A DNA stretch of 64,000 nucleotides from assembly GCF_900188005.1 (NCBI RefSeq), contig NZ_FZNR01000016.1:62001-126000 (forward strand), read 5' to 3'. Made by a program: the position numbers and the translations under genes. The notes beneath the pieces were generated by a model. That model did no database searches. It was not told the DNA's origin and saw only the letters and a program-made list of their open reading frames with translations. Shown here in pieces: positions 1 to 7,041 of the stretch. Each line of letters opens with the position of its first letter. Position 1 is the first letter of the stretch. This DNA comes from Actinoplanes regularis. GTDB taxonomy: Bacteria > Actinomycetota > Actinomycetes > Mycobacteriales > Micromonosporaceae.

Positions 1-1
1 G

Positions 2-271
2 ACGCTGAACCTGTCCTGGTACCTCGCCTACCTGAACAACGCGACCAGCGCGGACTATCTGCGGGTCCGGGTGGTCTCCGGCACCACGACCACGACGCTG
101 CTCACGGTGAGTGCGGCGGCCGCGAACAAGGCGGCGGCCTGGACCGCGGCGAGCGCGAGCCTTTCCGCGTACGCCGGTCAGACCGTCCGTCTGCAGGTCG
201 AGGCCGCGGACACCGGCACCGCGTCGCTGATCGAGGCCGCGGTCGACAACGTGGTGATCACCAAGGCCTGA
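2..271 (+). CDS. C-terminal fragment of a secreted beta-sandwich protein
   Basis: The frame is open from the window edge and ends with TGA at 271, so only the last 89 residues are visible. The fragment alternates hydrophobic and Thr/Ser/Ala-rich strands and includes LSWYLAYLNN near its start and QTVRLQVEAADTG and VDNVVITKA near the end. This resembles the jelly-roll or MAM-like accessory domains at the ends of actinobacterial secreted peptidases and glycosidases. The upstream catalytic part is outside the window, so the enzyme cannot be named. A strong palindrome follows the stop. Confidence 0.6.
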   Translation, partial: TLNLSWYLAYLNNATSADYLRVRVVSGTTTTTLLTVSAAAANKAAAWTAASASLSAYAGQTVRLQVEAADTGTASLIEAAVDNVVITKA

Positions 272-289
272 CCGGGCTCCGACGAAGTC

Positions 290-329
290 AGGGGCGGTCC
301 GGTGTCCTCGAGGACACCGGACCGCCCCT
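290..329. terminator. Perfect 40-bp palindrome, bidirectional terminator
   Basis: A fully self-complementary 40-bp segment (two 20-bp arms, no unpaired centre) lies between two convergent genes, ending 10 bp before the stop of pflA. There is no T-tract, as usual for high-GC actinobacterial terminators. The position between convergent stops supports a shared terminator. Confidence 0.8.
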
Positions 330-338
330 GTGTTGCCC

Positions 339-1163
339 TCAGGAGGCCGTCACGCGCAGGCCACGATCGCTGAAGCAGGCCGCCGCGGCGGCCAGTTGTT
401 CCGTGGTCGGTGGGACGGCGTCCGGCAGGGGGTAGGGCAGCCTGAGCTCCTCGTACTTGGCGAGCCCGAGGCGGTGGTAGCCGAGGATGTCGACCTGCTC
501 GACGACGCCACCGCGTTCGACGCTGCCCCAGCGGGCGGCGAAGTCGGCGACTCCGGCGATGTTGTCCGGGTCGTCGGTGAGCCCGGGCACCAGCACGAAC
601 CGGATCCGCATCCGGTTGCCCCGGGCGGCGAGCCGGTCGCCGAACACGATCGTCGGCTCCAGCGCGACGCCGGTCAGCCTCCGGTAGGTGCGCGGGTTCG
701 AGCTCTTGACGTCGAGCAGGACCAGGTCGGTGTCGTCGAGCAGCCGGTCGGTGGCGCGGGCGCCGAGGAACCCGGCCGTGTCCACGGCGGTGTGCAGGCC
801 CTCCTGCTTGCAGCGGCGCAGATAGGCCTCGACGAAGCGCTCCTGCAGCAGCGGCTCGCCGCCGGAGACCGTCACGCCGCCGCCGGAGGCGTTGATGAAC
901 GCCTTGAAGGAGAGCATCTTGGCGACCAGGTCGTCGACGGTGACGCGCTGACCGTTCCGGCCCTCCCAGGTGTCCGGGTTGTGGCAGTACAGGCAGCGCA
1001 GGTGGCAGCCGGCGAAGAACGTGACGAACCTGGTGCCGGGGCCGTCGGCGGCGGTGACCACATCCCACGAGTGCACCGACGCGACCAGTTCACCCTCGGG
1101 ACCCGTGTGCGCCCCGACCGGCATGATGGCCAGGTCGGGGCGGTGGAGGACGGTGCGGGTCAC
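339..1163 (-). CDS. pflA: Pyruvate formate-lyase activating enzyme (radical SAM)
   Basis: Radical-SAM activase that uses a 4Fe-4S cluster and S-adenosylmethionine to place the glycyl radical on pyruvate formate-lyase. The 274-residue protein carries the CxxxCxxC cluster motif at C53, C57 and C60 (GCHLRCLYC), the DGPGTRFVTFF lead-in typical of activases, and the GGEPLL SAM-binding motif. Length fits the short E. coli PflA type, without an extra ferredoxin insert. The GTG start at 1163 overlaps the pflB stop in a GTGA junction, so the two are translationally coupled. The partner gene directly upstream makes the assignment firm. Confidence 0.95.
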   Translation of the reverse strand: MTRTVLHRPDLAIMPVGAHTGPEGELVASVHSWDVVTAADGPGTRFVTFFAGCHLRCLYCHNPDTWEGRNGQRVTVDDLVAKMLSFKAFINASGGGVTVSGGEPLLQERFVEAYLRRCKQEGLHTAVDTAGFLGARATDRLLDDTDLVLLDVKSSNPRTYRRLTGVALEPTIVFGDRLAARGNRMRIRFVLVPGLTDDPDNIAGVADFAARWGSVERGGVVEQVDILGYHRLGLAKYEELRLPYPLPDAVPPTTEQLAAAAACFSDRGLRVTAS

Positions 1164-3421
1164 AGCGCGCCGTGGAAGGTGCGGGAGATGACGTCGAGCT
1201 GCTGCTCCTTGGTCAGCCGCACGAAGTTGACCGCGTATCCGGAGACCCGGATGGTCAGCTGCGGGTAGTTCTCCGGGTGTGCCATCGCGTCCTGCAGGGT
1301 GGAGCGGTTGAGCACGTTGACGTTCATGTGGAAGCCGCCCGTCGCCGTGTACCCGTCGAGCACCCCGACCAGGTTGGTGACCTGTTCCCCACGGTTGTTG
1401 CCGAGGCCGTTGGGGGTGACCGTGGTGGTCAGCGAGATCCCGTCCTGGGAGTGCTCGTACGGCAGCTTCGCCACCGACAGCGCGGCGGCGACCATGCCGT
1501 GCCGGTCCCGGCCGTTCATCGGGTTGGCGCCCGGGGCGAACGGCTCACCGGAGCGGCGGCCGTCCGGGGTGTTGCCGGTGTGCTTGCCGTAGACGACGTT
1601 CGAGGTGATGGTCAGCACCGACTGGGTGTGCACCGCGCCGCGGTACGTCGGGTGCTTGCGGATCTTGGTCATGAACGACTCGACCAGGTCGACGGCGAGA
1701 CTGTCGGCGCGGTCGTCGTTGTTGCCGTACGTCGGGAAGTCGCCCTCGACGGCGTAGTCGACGACCAGGCCGCGCTCGTCGCGGATCGGCCGCACCTTGG
1801 CGTGCTTGATCGCCGACAGGGAGTCCGCGGCTACCGACAGACCGGCGATGCCGCACGCCAGGGTGCGCAGGATGTCCGTGTCGTGCAGGGCCATCTCGAT
1901 GCGCTCGTAGGCGTACCTGTCGTGCATGTAGTGGATGATGTTCAGCGCGTTGACGTAGGTGGCGGCCAGCCACTCCATCATCGTGTCGAACCGCTGCGCC
2001 ACCTGCTCGTAGTCGAGCACCTCGCCGGTGAGCGGGGGCAGGGCCGGGCCGACCTGGGCGCCGGAGTTCTCGTCGCGGCCGCCGTTGATCGCGTAGAGCA
2101 GGGTCTTGGCGAGGTTGACCCGGGCGCCGAAGAACTGCATCTGCTTGCCGACCTCCATCGCGGAGACGCAGCAGGCGATCGCGGTGTCGTCGCCGAAGCG
2201 CGGCCGCATCAGCTCGTCGGACTCGTACTGGATGGCGCTGGTGTCGATGGACACCTGGGCGCAGAAGTCCTTGAAGCCCGGCGGCAGGTCCGGGGACCAG
2301 AAGACGGTCAGGTTCGGCTCCGGGGCCGGCCCCAGGTTGTAGAGGGTCTGCAGGTACCGGAAGCTGGTCCGGGTGACCAGCGGACGGCCGTCGGAGCCGA
2401 GGCCACCGATCGACTCGGTGACCCAGGTCGGGTCGCCGGAGAACAGCTCGTCGTACTCCGGGGTGCGCAGGAAGCGGACGATCCGCAGCTTGATCACGAA
2501 GTCGTCGACCAGCTCCTGGGCCTCTTCCTCGGTGAGCCGGCCCTCGGCGATGTCCCGCTGCAGGTAGATGTCGATGAAGGTGGAGGTGCGGCCCAGCGAC
2601 ATCGCGGCGCCGTTCTGCTCCTTGACCGCGGCCAGGTAGGCGAAGTACAGCCACTGGATCGCCTCGCGGCCGGTGCGGGCCGGCCCGGAGATGTCGTAGC
2701 CGTAGGAGGCGGCCATCTGCTTGAGCTCGCCCAGGGCGCGGATCTGCTCGGACAGCTCCTCGCGGCGGCGCACGATCTCCTCGGTCATCGGGACCTGAGA
2801 GCACGCGTCCAGGTCGGCCCGCTTGGCGGTGATCAACGCGCCGACGCCGTAGAGCGGGACCCGCCGGTAGTCGCCGATGATCCGGCCACGGCCGTACGCG
2901 TCGGGCAGCCCGGTGATGATGTGCGACTTGCGGGCGGCGAGGATGTCCGGGGTGTAGGCGTCGAACACGCCGGCGTTGTGGGTCTTGCGGTACTTCGTGA
3001 AGATCTCCGCGACGGCCGGGTCGGGTGCGTACCCGTACGCCTTCAGCCCGCCCTCGACCATCCGCCAGCCACCGTTCGGGATGATCGCCCGGCGCAGCGG
3101 GGCGTCGGTCTGCAACCCGACGATCAGCTCGGTGTCCTCGTCGATGTAGCCGGGCTGGTGGCTGGTGATCGTCGACGGGGTGACCGCGTCGACGTCGTAG
3201 ATGCCGCGCTCGCGCTCGACCGGGAACATCGCGGTCAGCCTGGCCCAGACCGCGCTGGTACGAGCGGTCGGGCCGGCCAGGAACGACGAGTCACCGGTGT
3301 ACGGAACGTAATTGGCCTGGATGAAGTCCCGCACCGCGATGCTGGTGTGCCAGGAGTCACCGGTGAAACCACGCCACGGGTCCAGCCCGGTGACGGTCGC
3401 GTCCAGAACGATTGCGCTCAT
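1160..3421 (-). CDS. pflB: Pyruvate formate-lyase (formate C-acetyltransferase)
   Basis: Glycyl-radical enzyme that cleaves pyruvate with CoA to acetyl-CoA and formate without oxygen. Start chosen at ATG 3421 (MSAIVLDAT) because GGGGGA lies 6 nt upstream; the frame stays open further upstream but with non-coding character. The 753-residue product has the adjacent catalytic cysteines at C417-C418 (IACCVSAMEV), almost the E. coli numbering (418/419). The glycyl-radical motif RVSGYAV near the C-terminus places the radical glycine at about G728. Length is near the E. coli enzyme (760). It forms a two-gene operon with pflA, divergent from a PadR regulator. An inverted repeat and DosR-like boxes precede it. 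Confidence 0.96.
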   Translation of the reverse strand: MSAIVLDATVTGLDPWRGFTGDSWHTSIAVRDFIQANYVPYTGDSSFLAGPTARTSAVWARLTAMFPVERERGIYDVDAVTPSTITSHQPGYIDEDTELIVGLQTDAPLRRAIIPNGGWRMVEGGLKAYGYAPDPAVAEIFTKYRKTHNAGVFDAYTPDILAARKSHIITGLPDAYGRGRIIGDYRRVPLYGVGALITAKRADLDACSQVPMTEEIVRRREELSEQIRALGELKQMAASYGYDISGPARTGREAIQWLYFAYLAAVKEQNGAAMSLGRTSTFIDIYLQRDIAEGRLTEEEAQELVDDFVIKLRIVRFLRTPEYDELFSGDPTWVTESIGGLGSDGRPLVTRTSFRYLQTLYNLGPAPEPNLTVFWSPDLPPGFKDFCAQVSIDTSAIQYESDELMRPRFGDDTAIACCVSAMEVGKQMQFFGARVNLAKTLLYAINGGRDENSGAQVGPALPPLTGEVLDYEQVAQRFDTMMEWLAATYVNALNIIHYMHDRYAYERIEMALHDTDILRTLACGIAGLSVAADSLSAIKHAKVRPIRDERGLVVDYAVEGDFPTYGNNDDRADSLAVDLVESFMTKIRKHPTYRGAVHTQSVLTITSNVVYGKHTGNTPDGRRSGEPFAPGANPMNGRDRHGMVAAALSVAKLPYEHSQDGISLTTTVTPNGLGNNRGEQVTNLVGVLDGYTATGGFHMNVNVLNRSTLQDAMAHPENYPQLTIRVSGYAVNFVRLTKEQQLDVISRTFHGAL

Positions 3422-3519
3422 CTCGATCCCCCAGGTCGTCGCAGGTCGGGACCGGCACGAGACGGCGGTCCTCATCGGCCAGGCCTGGTCCCACCTCCCA
3501 AAATAGGCTCGTTCCGGGG

Positions 3520-3550
3520 GCCCGGCAGGTGCTTGAAGCACCTGCCGGGC
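3520..3550. promoter_or_regulatory. 15-bp-arm inverted repeat in the pflB/padR intergenic region
   Basis: Two perfect 15-bp arms (3520-3534 and 3536-3550) flank one central base. It lies between the DosR-like boxes and pflB; on the minus strand a TATTTT -10-like element follows at about 3499-3504. It could be an operator for the adjacent PadR protein or a hairpin overlapping the pflB promoter. A terminator is unlikely because no gene ends here. Confidence 0.6.
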
Positions 3551-3580
3551 GGGACTTTCGGCCCGGCCAGGGACTTTCGC
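3551..3580. promoter_or_regulatory. Two DosR/DevR-like boxes upstream of pflB and padR
   Basis: GGGACTTTCGGCCC occurs at 3551-3564, and its half GGGACTTTCGC recurs at 3570-3580, 19 bp (about two helical turns) away. The motif resembles the DosR/DevR hypoxia box (GGGAC-4N-GTCCC type). The same 14 bp occurs once more in the window, upstream of doxX at 58674-58687. Binding by a DosR-like regulator is inferred. Confidence 0.55.
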
Positions 3581-3641
3581 TTTCTTGCTCGGATGCGTAA
3601 TACTCGTCGACGAGCACTCGGGCGCGATGAAAGAGGGGGAG

Positions 3642-4277
3642 ATGGCGAAGCGACGCAGGGTGAGCAACCTGCTCGGGCTGCACATCATGGCGACGCTGAG
3701 CATCCAGCCGATGCATCCGTACGAGATAGCCGCCCAGCTCAAGGCGTTCGGCAAGGACCAGGACATCAAGATCCAGTGGGGTTCGCTCTACACCGTCGTG
3801 CAGAACCTGGAGAAGCACGGCTTCATCGAAGCGGCGGAGACGGTCCGGGAAGGCCGTCGTCCCGAGCGCACGGTGTACCGGCTGGCCCCGGCCGGCCGGC
3901 AGGAGATGATCGACTGGATACGGGAGCTGCTCGGCACCCCCGAGCCCGAGTTCCCGAGACTTCAGGCGGCCCTCTCGATCGTCGCGGTGCTCCCGCCCGG
4001 TGAGGTGATCGAGCTGCTCGAGCAGCGGCTCGGCATCCTCGCCGCGGAGAACGAGAAGACGCGCCTCGACCTGGACGCCAACCGGGCCCAAGTCCCCCGG
4101 CTCTTCCTGATCGAGACGGAGTACCGCCTGGCCGTCCGGGAGGCCGAGGTCGCCTGGATCACCGGGCTGCTGAAGGAGCTGCGCGACGGCACGATGGCCG
4201 GCCTCACCGCCTGGCAGCGGGTGCACGACACCGGCGAACTACCCGAAGATTTCTCCGACTTCATGACGGAGAGGTAA
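3642..4277 (+). CDS. PadR-family transcriptional regulator
   Basis: 211-residue PadR protein. The N-terminal winged helix contains the family pattern HPYEIAAQLKAFG, then GSLYTVVQNLEKHGFIEA and RTVYRLAPAGRQE, followed by a long helical C-terminal dimerisation region of the PadR subfamily with a Vir_act_alpha_C-type tail. Start ATG 3642 follows AGAGGGGGAG; an in-frame ATG at 3627 is possible. It diverges from pflBA, so control of pflBA and of itself is the natural guess. A 12-bp palindrome CTCGTCGACGAG (3603-3614) just upstream may be its operator. The hairpin at 4282-4319 ends the unit. Confidence 0.9.
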   Translation: MAKRRRVSNLLGLHIMATLSIQPMHPYEIAAQLKAFGKDQDIKIQWGSLYTVVQNLEKHGFIEAAETVREGRRPERTVYRLAPAGRQEMIDWIRELLGTPEPEFPRLQAALSIVAVLPPGEVIELLEQRLGILAAENEKTRLDLDANRAQVPRLFLIETEYRLAVREAEVAWITGLLKELRDGTMAGLTAWQRVHDTGELPEDFSDFMTER

Positions 4278-4281
4278 GAAA

Positions 4282-4319
4282 ACGGCCCCGGCCGGTGCGG
4301 GAACACCGGCCGGGGCCGT
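4282..4319 (+). terminator. Strong hairpin after the padR gene
   Basis: Perfect 16-bp arms (4282-4297 and 4304-4319) with a 6-nt loop begin 4 bp after the padR stop, with no T-tract. Confidence 0.8.
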
Positions 4320-4423
4320 CAGCCCCAGCAACCGGCCGCGGGAACGGCCCGGCAGATCCGAGGCGTGTAGCAGCAACAAGGATAACCGGGACACGGACCG
4401 TGGCGATCTCGAGAAGGATCACC

Positions 4424-5371
4424 ATGAGTGATGCCGTGACGGCAGAAGAACTGCGCAAGAGTTATCCCGGCGGGGTGCGGGCCCTCGACGGGCTCACCCT
4501 CACCGTCCGCGCCGGCGAGGTGTTCGGCCTGCTCGGGCCGAACGGCGCCGGCAAATCCAGCACCGTCAAGATCCTGACCACGCTGGCCCGCCCGGACTCC
4601 GGCCGCGCCACGGTGGCCGGACACGACGTGCTGCGCCATCCGGAACGGGTCCGGCGCGAGATCGGCGTGGTCCCCCAGCGCTCCGCGCTGGACCCGATGG
4701 CCAGCGGCCGGGACAACCTGACCCTGCAAGGGCGGATCTTCGGCGTACGGGGTAAGGCCCTCACCCGGCGCGTCGACGAACTGCTCGACCGCTTCGGCCT
4801 GGCCGAGGCCGCCGGCCGCACGGTGCGCGGCTGGTCCGGTGGCATGCAGCGGCGTCTCGACGTGGCGCTCGCCCTGGTGCACAAGCCCGGCGTGCTGTTC
4901 CTGGACGAGCCGACCACCGGGCTCGACCCGGAGGGCCGCGCCGAGATGTGGACCGAGATCGGCCGGCTCGCCGCCGACGAGTCGATGGCGATCCTGCTCA
5001 CCACGCATTACCTGGACGAGGCCGACCGGCTGGCCGGGCGGCTGGCCATCGTGGACGGCGGGAAGATCGTCACCGAGGGGACCCCGGAGCAGCTCAAGGG
5101 GGAACTGCGCGGCGACGCCGTACATCTGGAGCTCCGGCAGCCCCCGGACGAACCGCGAGCGCGGCAGGCGATCTCGCACGTCGCCGGCCTGCGTGAGGTC
5201 GCCCTGGAGGGGCGGACGCTGAGCGCCCGCGCCGACGACGGCGCGGCGGCCGTTCCGGCGGCCCTGGCCGCCCTGGAGTCGGCCGGCATCGGCGTGGCCA
5301 CGGTGACCGTGGCCCGGCCCTCCCTCGACGACGTCTACCTCCGGCACGCGGGACGGCGGTTCGCGGCATGA
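4424..5371 (+). CDS. ABC transporter ATP-binding protein (DrrA type)
   Basis: 315-residue ATPase of the DrrA/CcmA drug-export group. Walker A is GPNGAGKSS, the signature is WSGGMQRRLDVALAL, Walker B is VLFLDEPTTGLDP, and the H-loop is TTHYLDEAD. The C-terminal extension of about 100 residues is usual for DrrA-like subunits. Start ATG 4424 is chosen for the upstream AGAAGGA; the frame is open to 4295 but would run through the preceding terminator. It overlaps the permease gene in an ATGA junction, giving a two-gene exporter. The substrate is unknown; antibiotics or lipids are typical of the family. Confidence 0.93.
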   Translation: MSDAVTAEELRKSYPGGVRALDGLTLTVRAGEVFGLLGPNGAGKSSTVKILTTLARPDSGRATVAGHDVLRHPERVRREIGVVPQRSALDPMASGRDNLTLQGRIFGVRGKALTRRVDELLDRFGLAEAAGRTVRGWSGGMQRRLDVALALVHKPGVLFLDEPTTGLDPEGRAEMWTEIGRLAADESMAILLTTHYLDEADRLAGRLAIVDGGKIVTEGTPEQLKGELRGDAVHLELRQPPDEPRARQAISHVAGLREVALEGRTLSARADDGAAAVPAALAALESAGIGVATVTVARPSLDDVYLRHAGRRFAA

Positions 5372-6144
5372 CGACCCTGCTGACCCACACCTACTGGATG
5401 ACGAACCGGCGACTGAAGGTGCTGATCAAGCAGCCGGCGTTCGTGGTCATCATGCTCGTGCAGCCGGCGATCTGGCTGTTCCTGTTCGGCAACCTGTTCC
5501 GCCGGGTGGTGGAGCTGCCCGGATTCGGCGGCGGCGACTACCTCGACTACATCGTGCCCGGCGTCGTCGCGATGACCGCGGTGTCCTCGAGCATGTGGTC
5601 CGGGATGGGCGTGCTCGAGGAGATCGAGCGTGGAACCATGAACCGCCTGCTCACCACACCGGTCGCGCGCGGGGCGATCATGAACGCGCTGGTCATGGAG
5701 CAGGTGCTGTCGCTGACCGTGCAGGTGGCGGCGGTCATCCTGCTCGGCCTGGCCGCCGGGGCGTCCTACCCGGGCGGGGTCGCCGGGCTGCTGGTGCTGC
5801 TGATCGCGGCGCTGCTGCTCGGGACGGTGTTCAGCGCGCTGTCGAACACGGTCGGGATGCTGGCGCGGCAGCGGGAGACGATCATCGGGATCAACACGAT
5901 GCTGCTGCTGCCGCTGACGTTCCTGTCGTCGGCGTTCATGGCGTCGTCGCTGATGCCGTCCTGGATGCGGACGATCGCGGACTGGAATCCGGTGAACTGG
6001 GCGCTCGACGCCGCGCGTGCGGCGATGACGGCGTCCCCGGACTGGGGCGTCGTGCTGAGCCGGGGCGCCTGGCTGCTGGGGCTCGCGGTGGTGATGCTGG
6101 TGCTCTCCACGCGGACGTTCCGGGCGTACCAGAAGTCGGTCTGA
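5368..6144 (+). CDS. ABC-2 type permease (DrrB type)
   Basis: 258-residue integral membrane subunit with about six hydrophobic segments (for example AFVVIMLVQPAIWLFLFGNL near residue 30). It has the ABC-2 pattern IERGTMNRLLTTPVARG and a C-terminal NPVNWALDAARAAM motif typical of DrrB-like permeases. Start overlaps the ATPase stop (ATGA), so the two subunits are co-translated. A GC-rich hairpin follows 6 bp after the stop. It pairs with the upstream ATPase as an exporter of undetermined substrate. Confidence 0.93.
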   Translation: MTTLLTHTYWMTNRRLKVLIKQPAFVVIMLVQPAIWLFLFGNLFRRVVELPGFGGGDYLDYIVPGVVAMTAVSSSMWSGMGVLEEIERGTMNRLLTTPVARGAIMNALVMEQVLSLTVQVAAVILLGLAAGASYPGGVAGLLVLLIAALLLGTVFSALSNTVGMLARQRETIIGINTMLLLPLTFLSSAFMASSLMPSWMRTIADWNPVNWALDAARAAMTASPDWGVVLSRGAWLLGLAVVMLVLSTRTFRAYQKSV

Positions 6145-6150
6145 CCGTCC

Positions 6151-6187
6151 GCCGGCCGGGCCGGGCCCCGCGCCCGGCCCGGCCGGC
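6151..6187 (+). terminator. Hairpin after the DrrAB-type exporter
   Basis: Arms of 15 bp (6151-6165 and 6173-6187) are perfectly complementary with a 7-nt loop, immediately downstream of the permease stop. Confidence 0.8.
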
Positions 6188-6281
6188 GATTCCGGTGACC
6201 GAGCGGGTTCCCTAAAGACGGTCGCACCGGACCCGATGTTTTCGCCGTCCCTGGACCGGACCGGAAACGAGGACCCGACCG

Positions 6282-6854
6282 ATGACCAGCCCCGCGAAGC
6301 CCGCCGGATGGTACGCAGACCCGAGCGGCCTGCCGGCGACCCGTTGGTGGGACGGCCAGCAGTGGACCGACCACATCCAGCCGGGAACGGCCGTGCTGCC
6401 GCCGACCGCGGGACTGGGCGGCTACTACCCGGTGGCGGCGCCGTCCGGCCCGCTGATGGAGGGGGCGCACACGCTCGTCCCCGCCGATCCGGAGGCTACG
6501 GAGATCTTCGCCGCCCAGTTGAGCGGGGGCGCCGGGGCGATGTTCCCCGCGACCCTCACGAGCGGCACGACCGGTGGCGCGCTGGCGGCTCCGGCCGCGG
6601 AGAAGCTCGAGTATCCGATGCCCCTGGTCGACGCGGTGGAAGCGGCCCGGTTGCCCGGGTTCCGCATGATCCCCAGCCCGTTGGCCGCCGCGGCCGCCGA
6701 CCCGCTCTCCGCCTCCGCGAACTCGGCGGCGGGTGACCCGGACAAGCGCCCCGCGGCCCGGCACGCGACCGGCCTGCTCACGCACCCGGTGCTGCTGGCG
6801 TCGGTGGCGGCCGTGGTGCTGGCGGCGATCCTCGCCCTCGTTCTGCTGCGCTGA
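6282..6854 (+). CDS. DUF2510 domain protein with C-terminal membrane anchor
   Basis: 190 residues. The N-terminus carries the DUF2510 pattern GWYADPSGLPATRWWDGQQW, a short Trp-rich module common in actinobacterial membrane proteins. The middle is Ala/Pro-rich and low complexity. The last 25 residues (VLLASVAAVVLAAILALVLL) form one membrane helix ending in Arg, so the protein is probably tail-anchored with a cytoplasmic DUF2510 domain. It appears to be a single gene: a terminator precedes it and a promoter-like gap of about 190 bp follows. Function is unknown. Confidence 0.85.
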   Translation: MTSPAKPAGWYADPSGLPATRWWDGQQWTDHIQPGTAVLPPTAGLGGYYPVAAPSGPLMEGAHTLVPADPEATEIFAAQLSGGAGAMFPATLTSGTTGGALAAPAAEKLEYPMPLVDAVEAARLPGFRMIPSPLAAAAADPLSASANSAAGDPDKRPAARHATGLLTHPVLLASVAAVVLAAILALVLLR

Positions 6855-7041
6855 GCCGGGTCCGCTTCCGTAAGCGATTCCGGTACCGGTTCCGGGGCCG
6901 TTCGGCCAGCCCGGTTCCGGAACCTGGGCGGCTTGCCCACATTGGAGGCCTATGCGAGTGCACCGCGCTTGACATGGAGGTCGGCCGATTGCTTCCGTGA
7001 CCTGGATCATTGCGATCTTGTTTCGGAAGGGACTCCTCCGT

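Noticed and set aside
1172..4003. 943-codon plus-strand open frame opposite pflA and pflB
   Set aside because: It is an antisense shadow caused by G/C-rich third positions; it lacks a domain pattern and covers two certain genes.
6969..6992. TTGACA upstream of the GH55-like gene
   Set aside because: No acceptable -10 lies 16-19 bp downstream; chance match in G/C-rich DNA.
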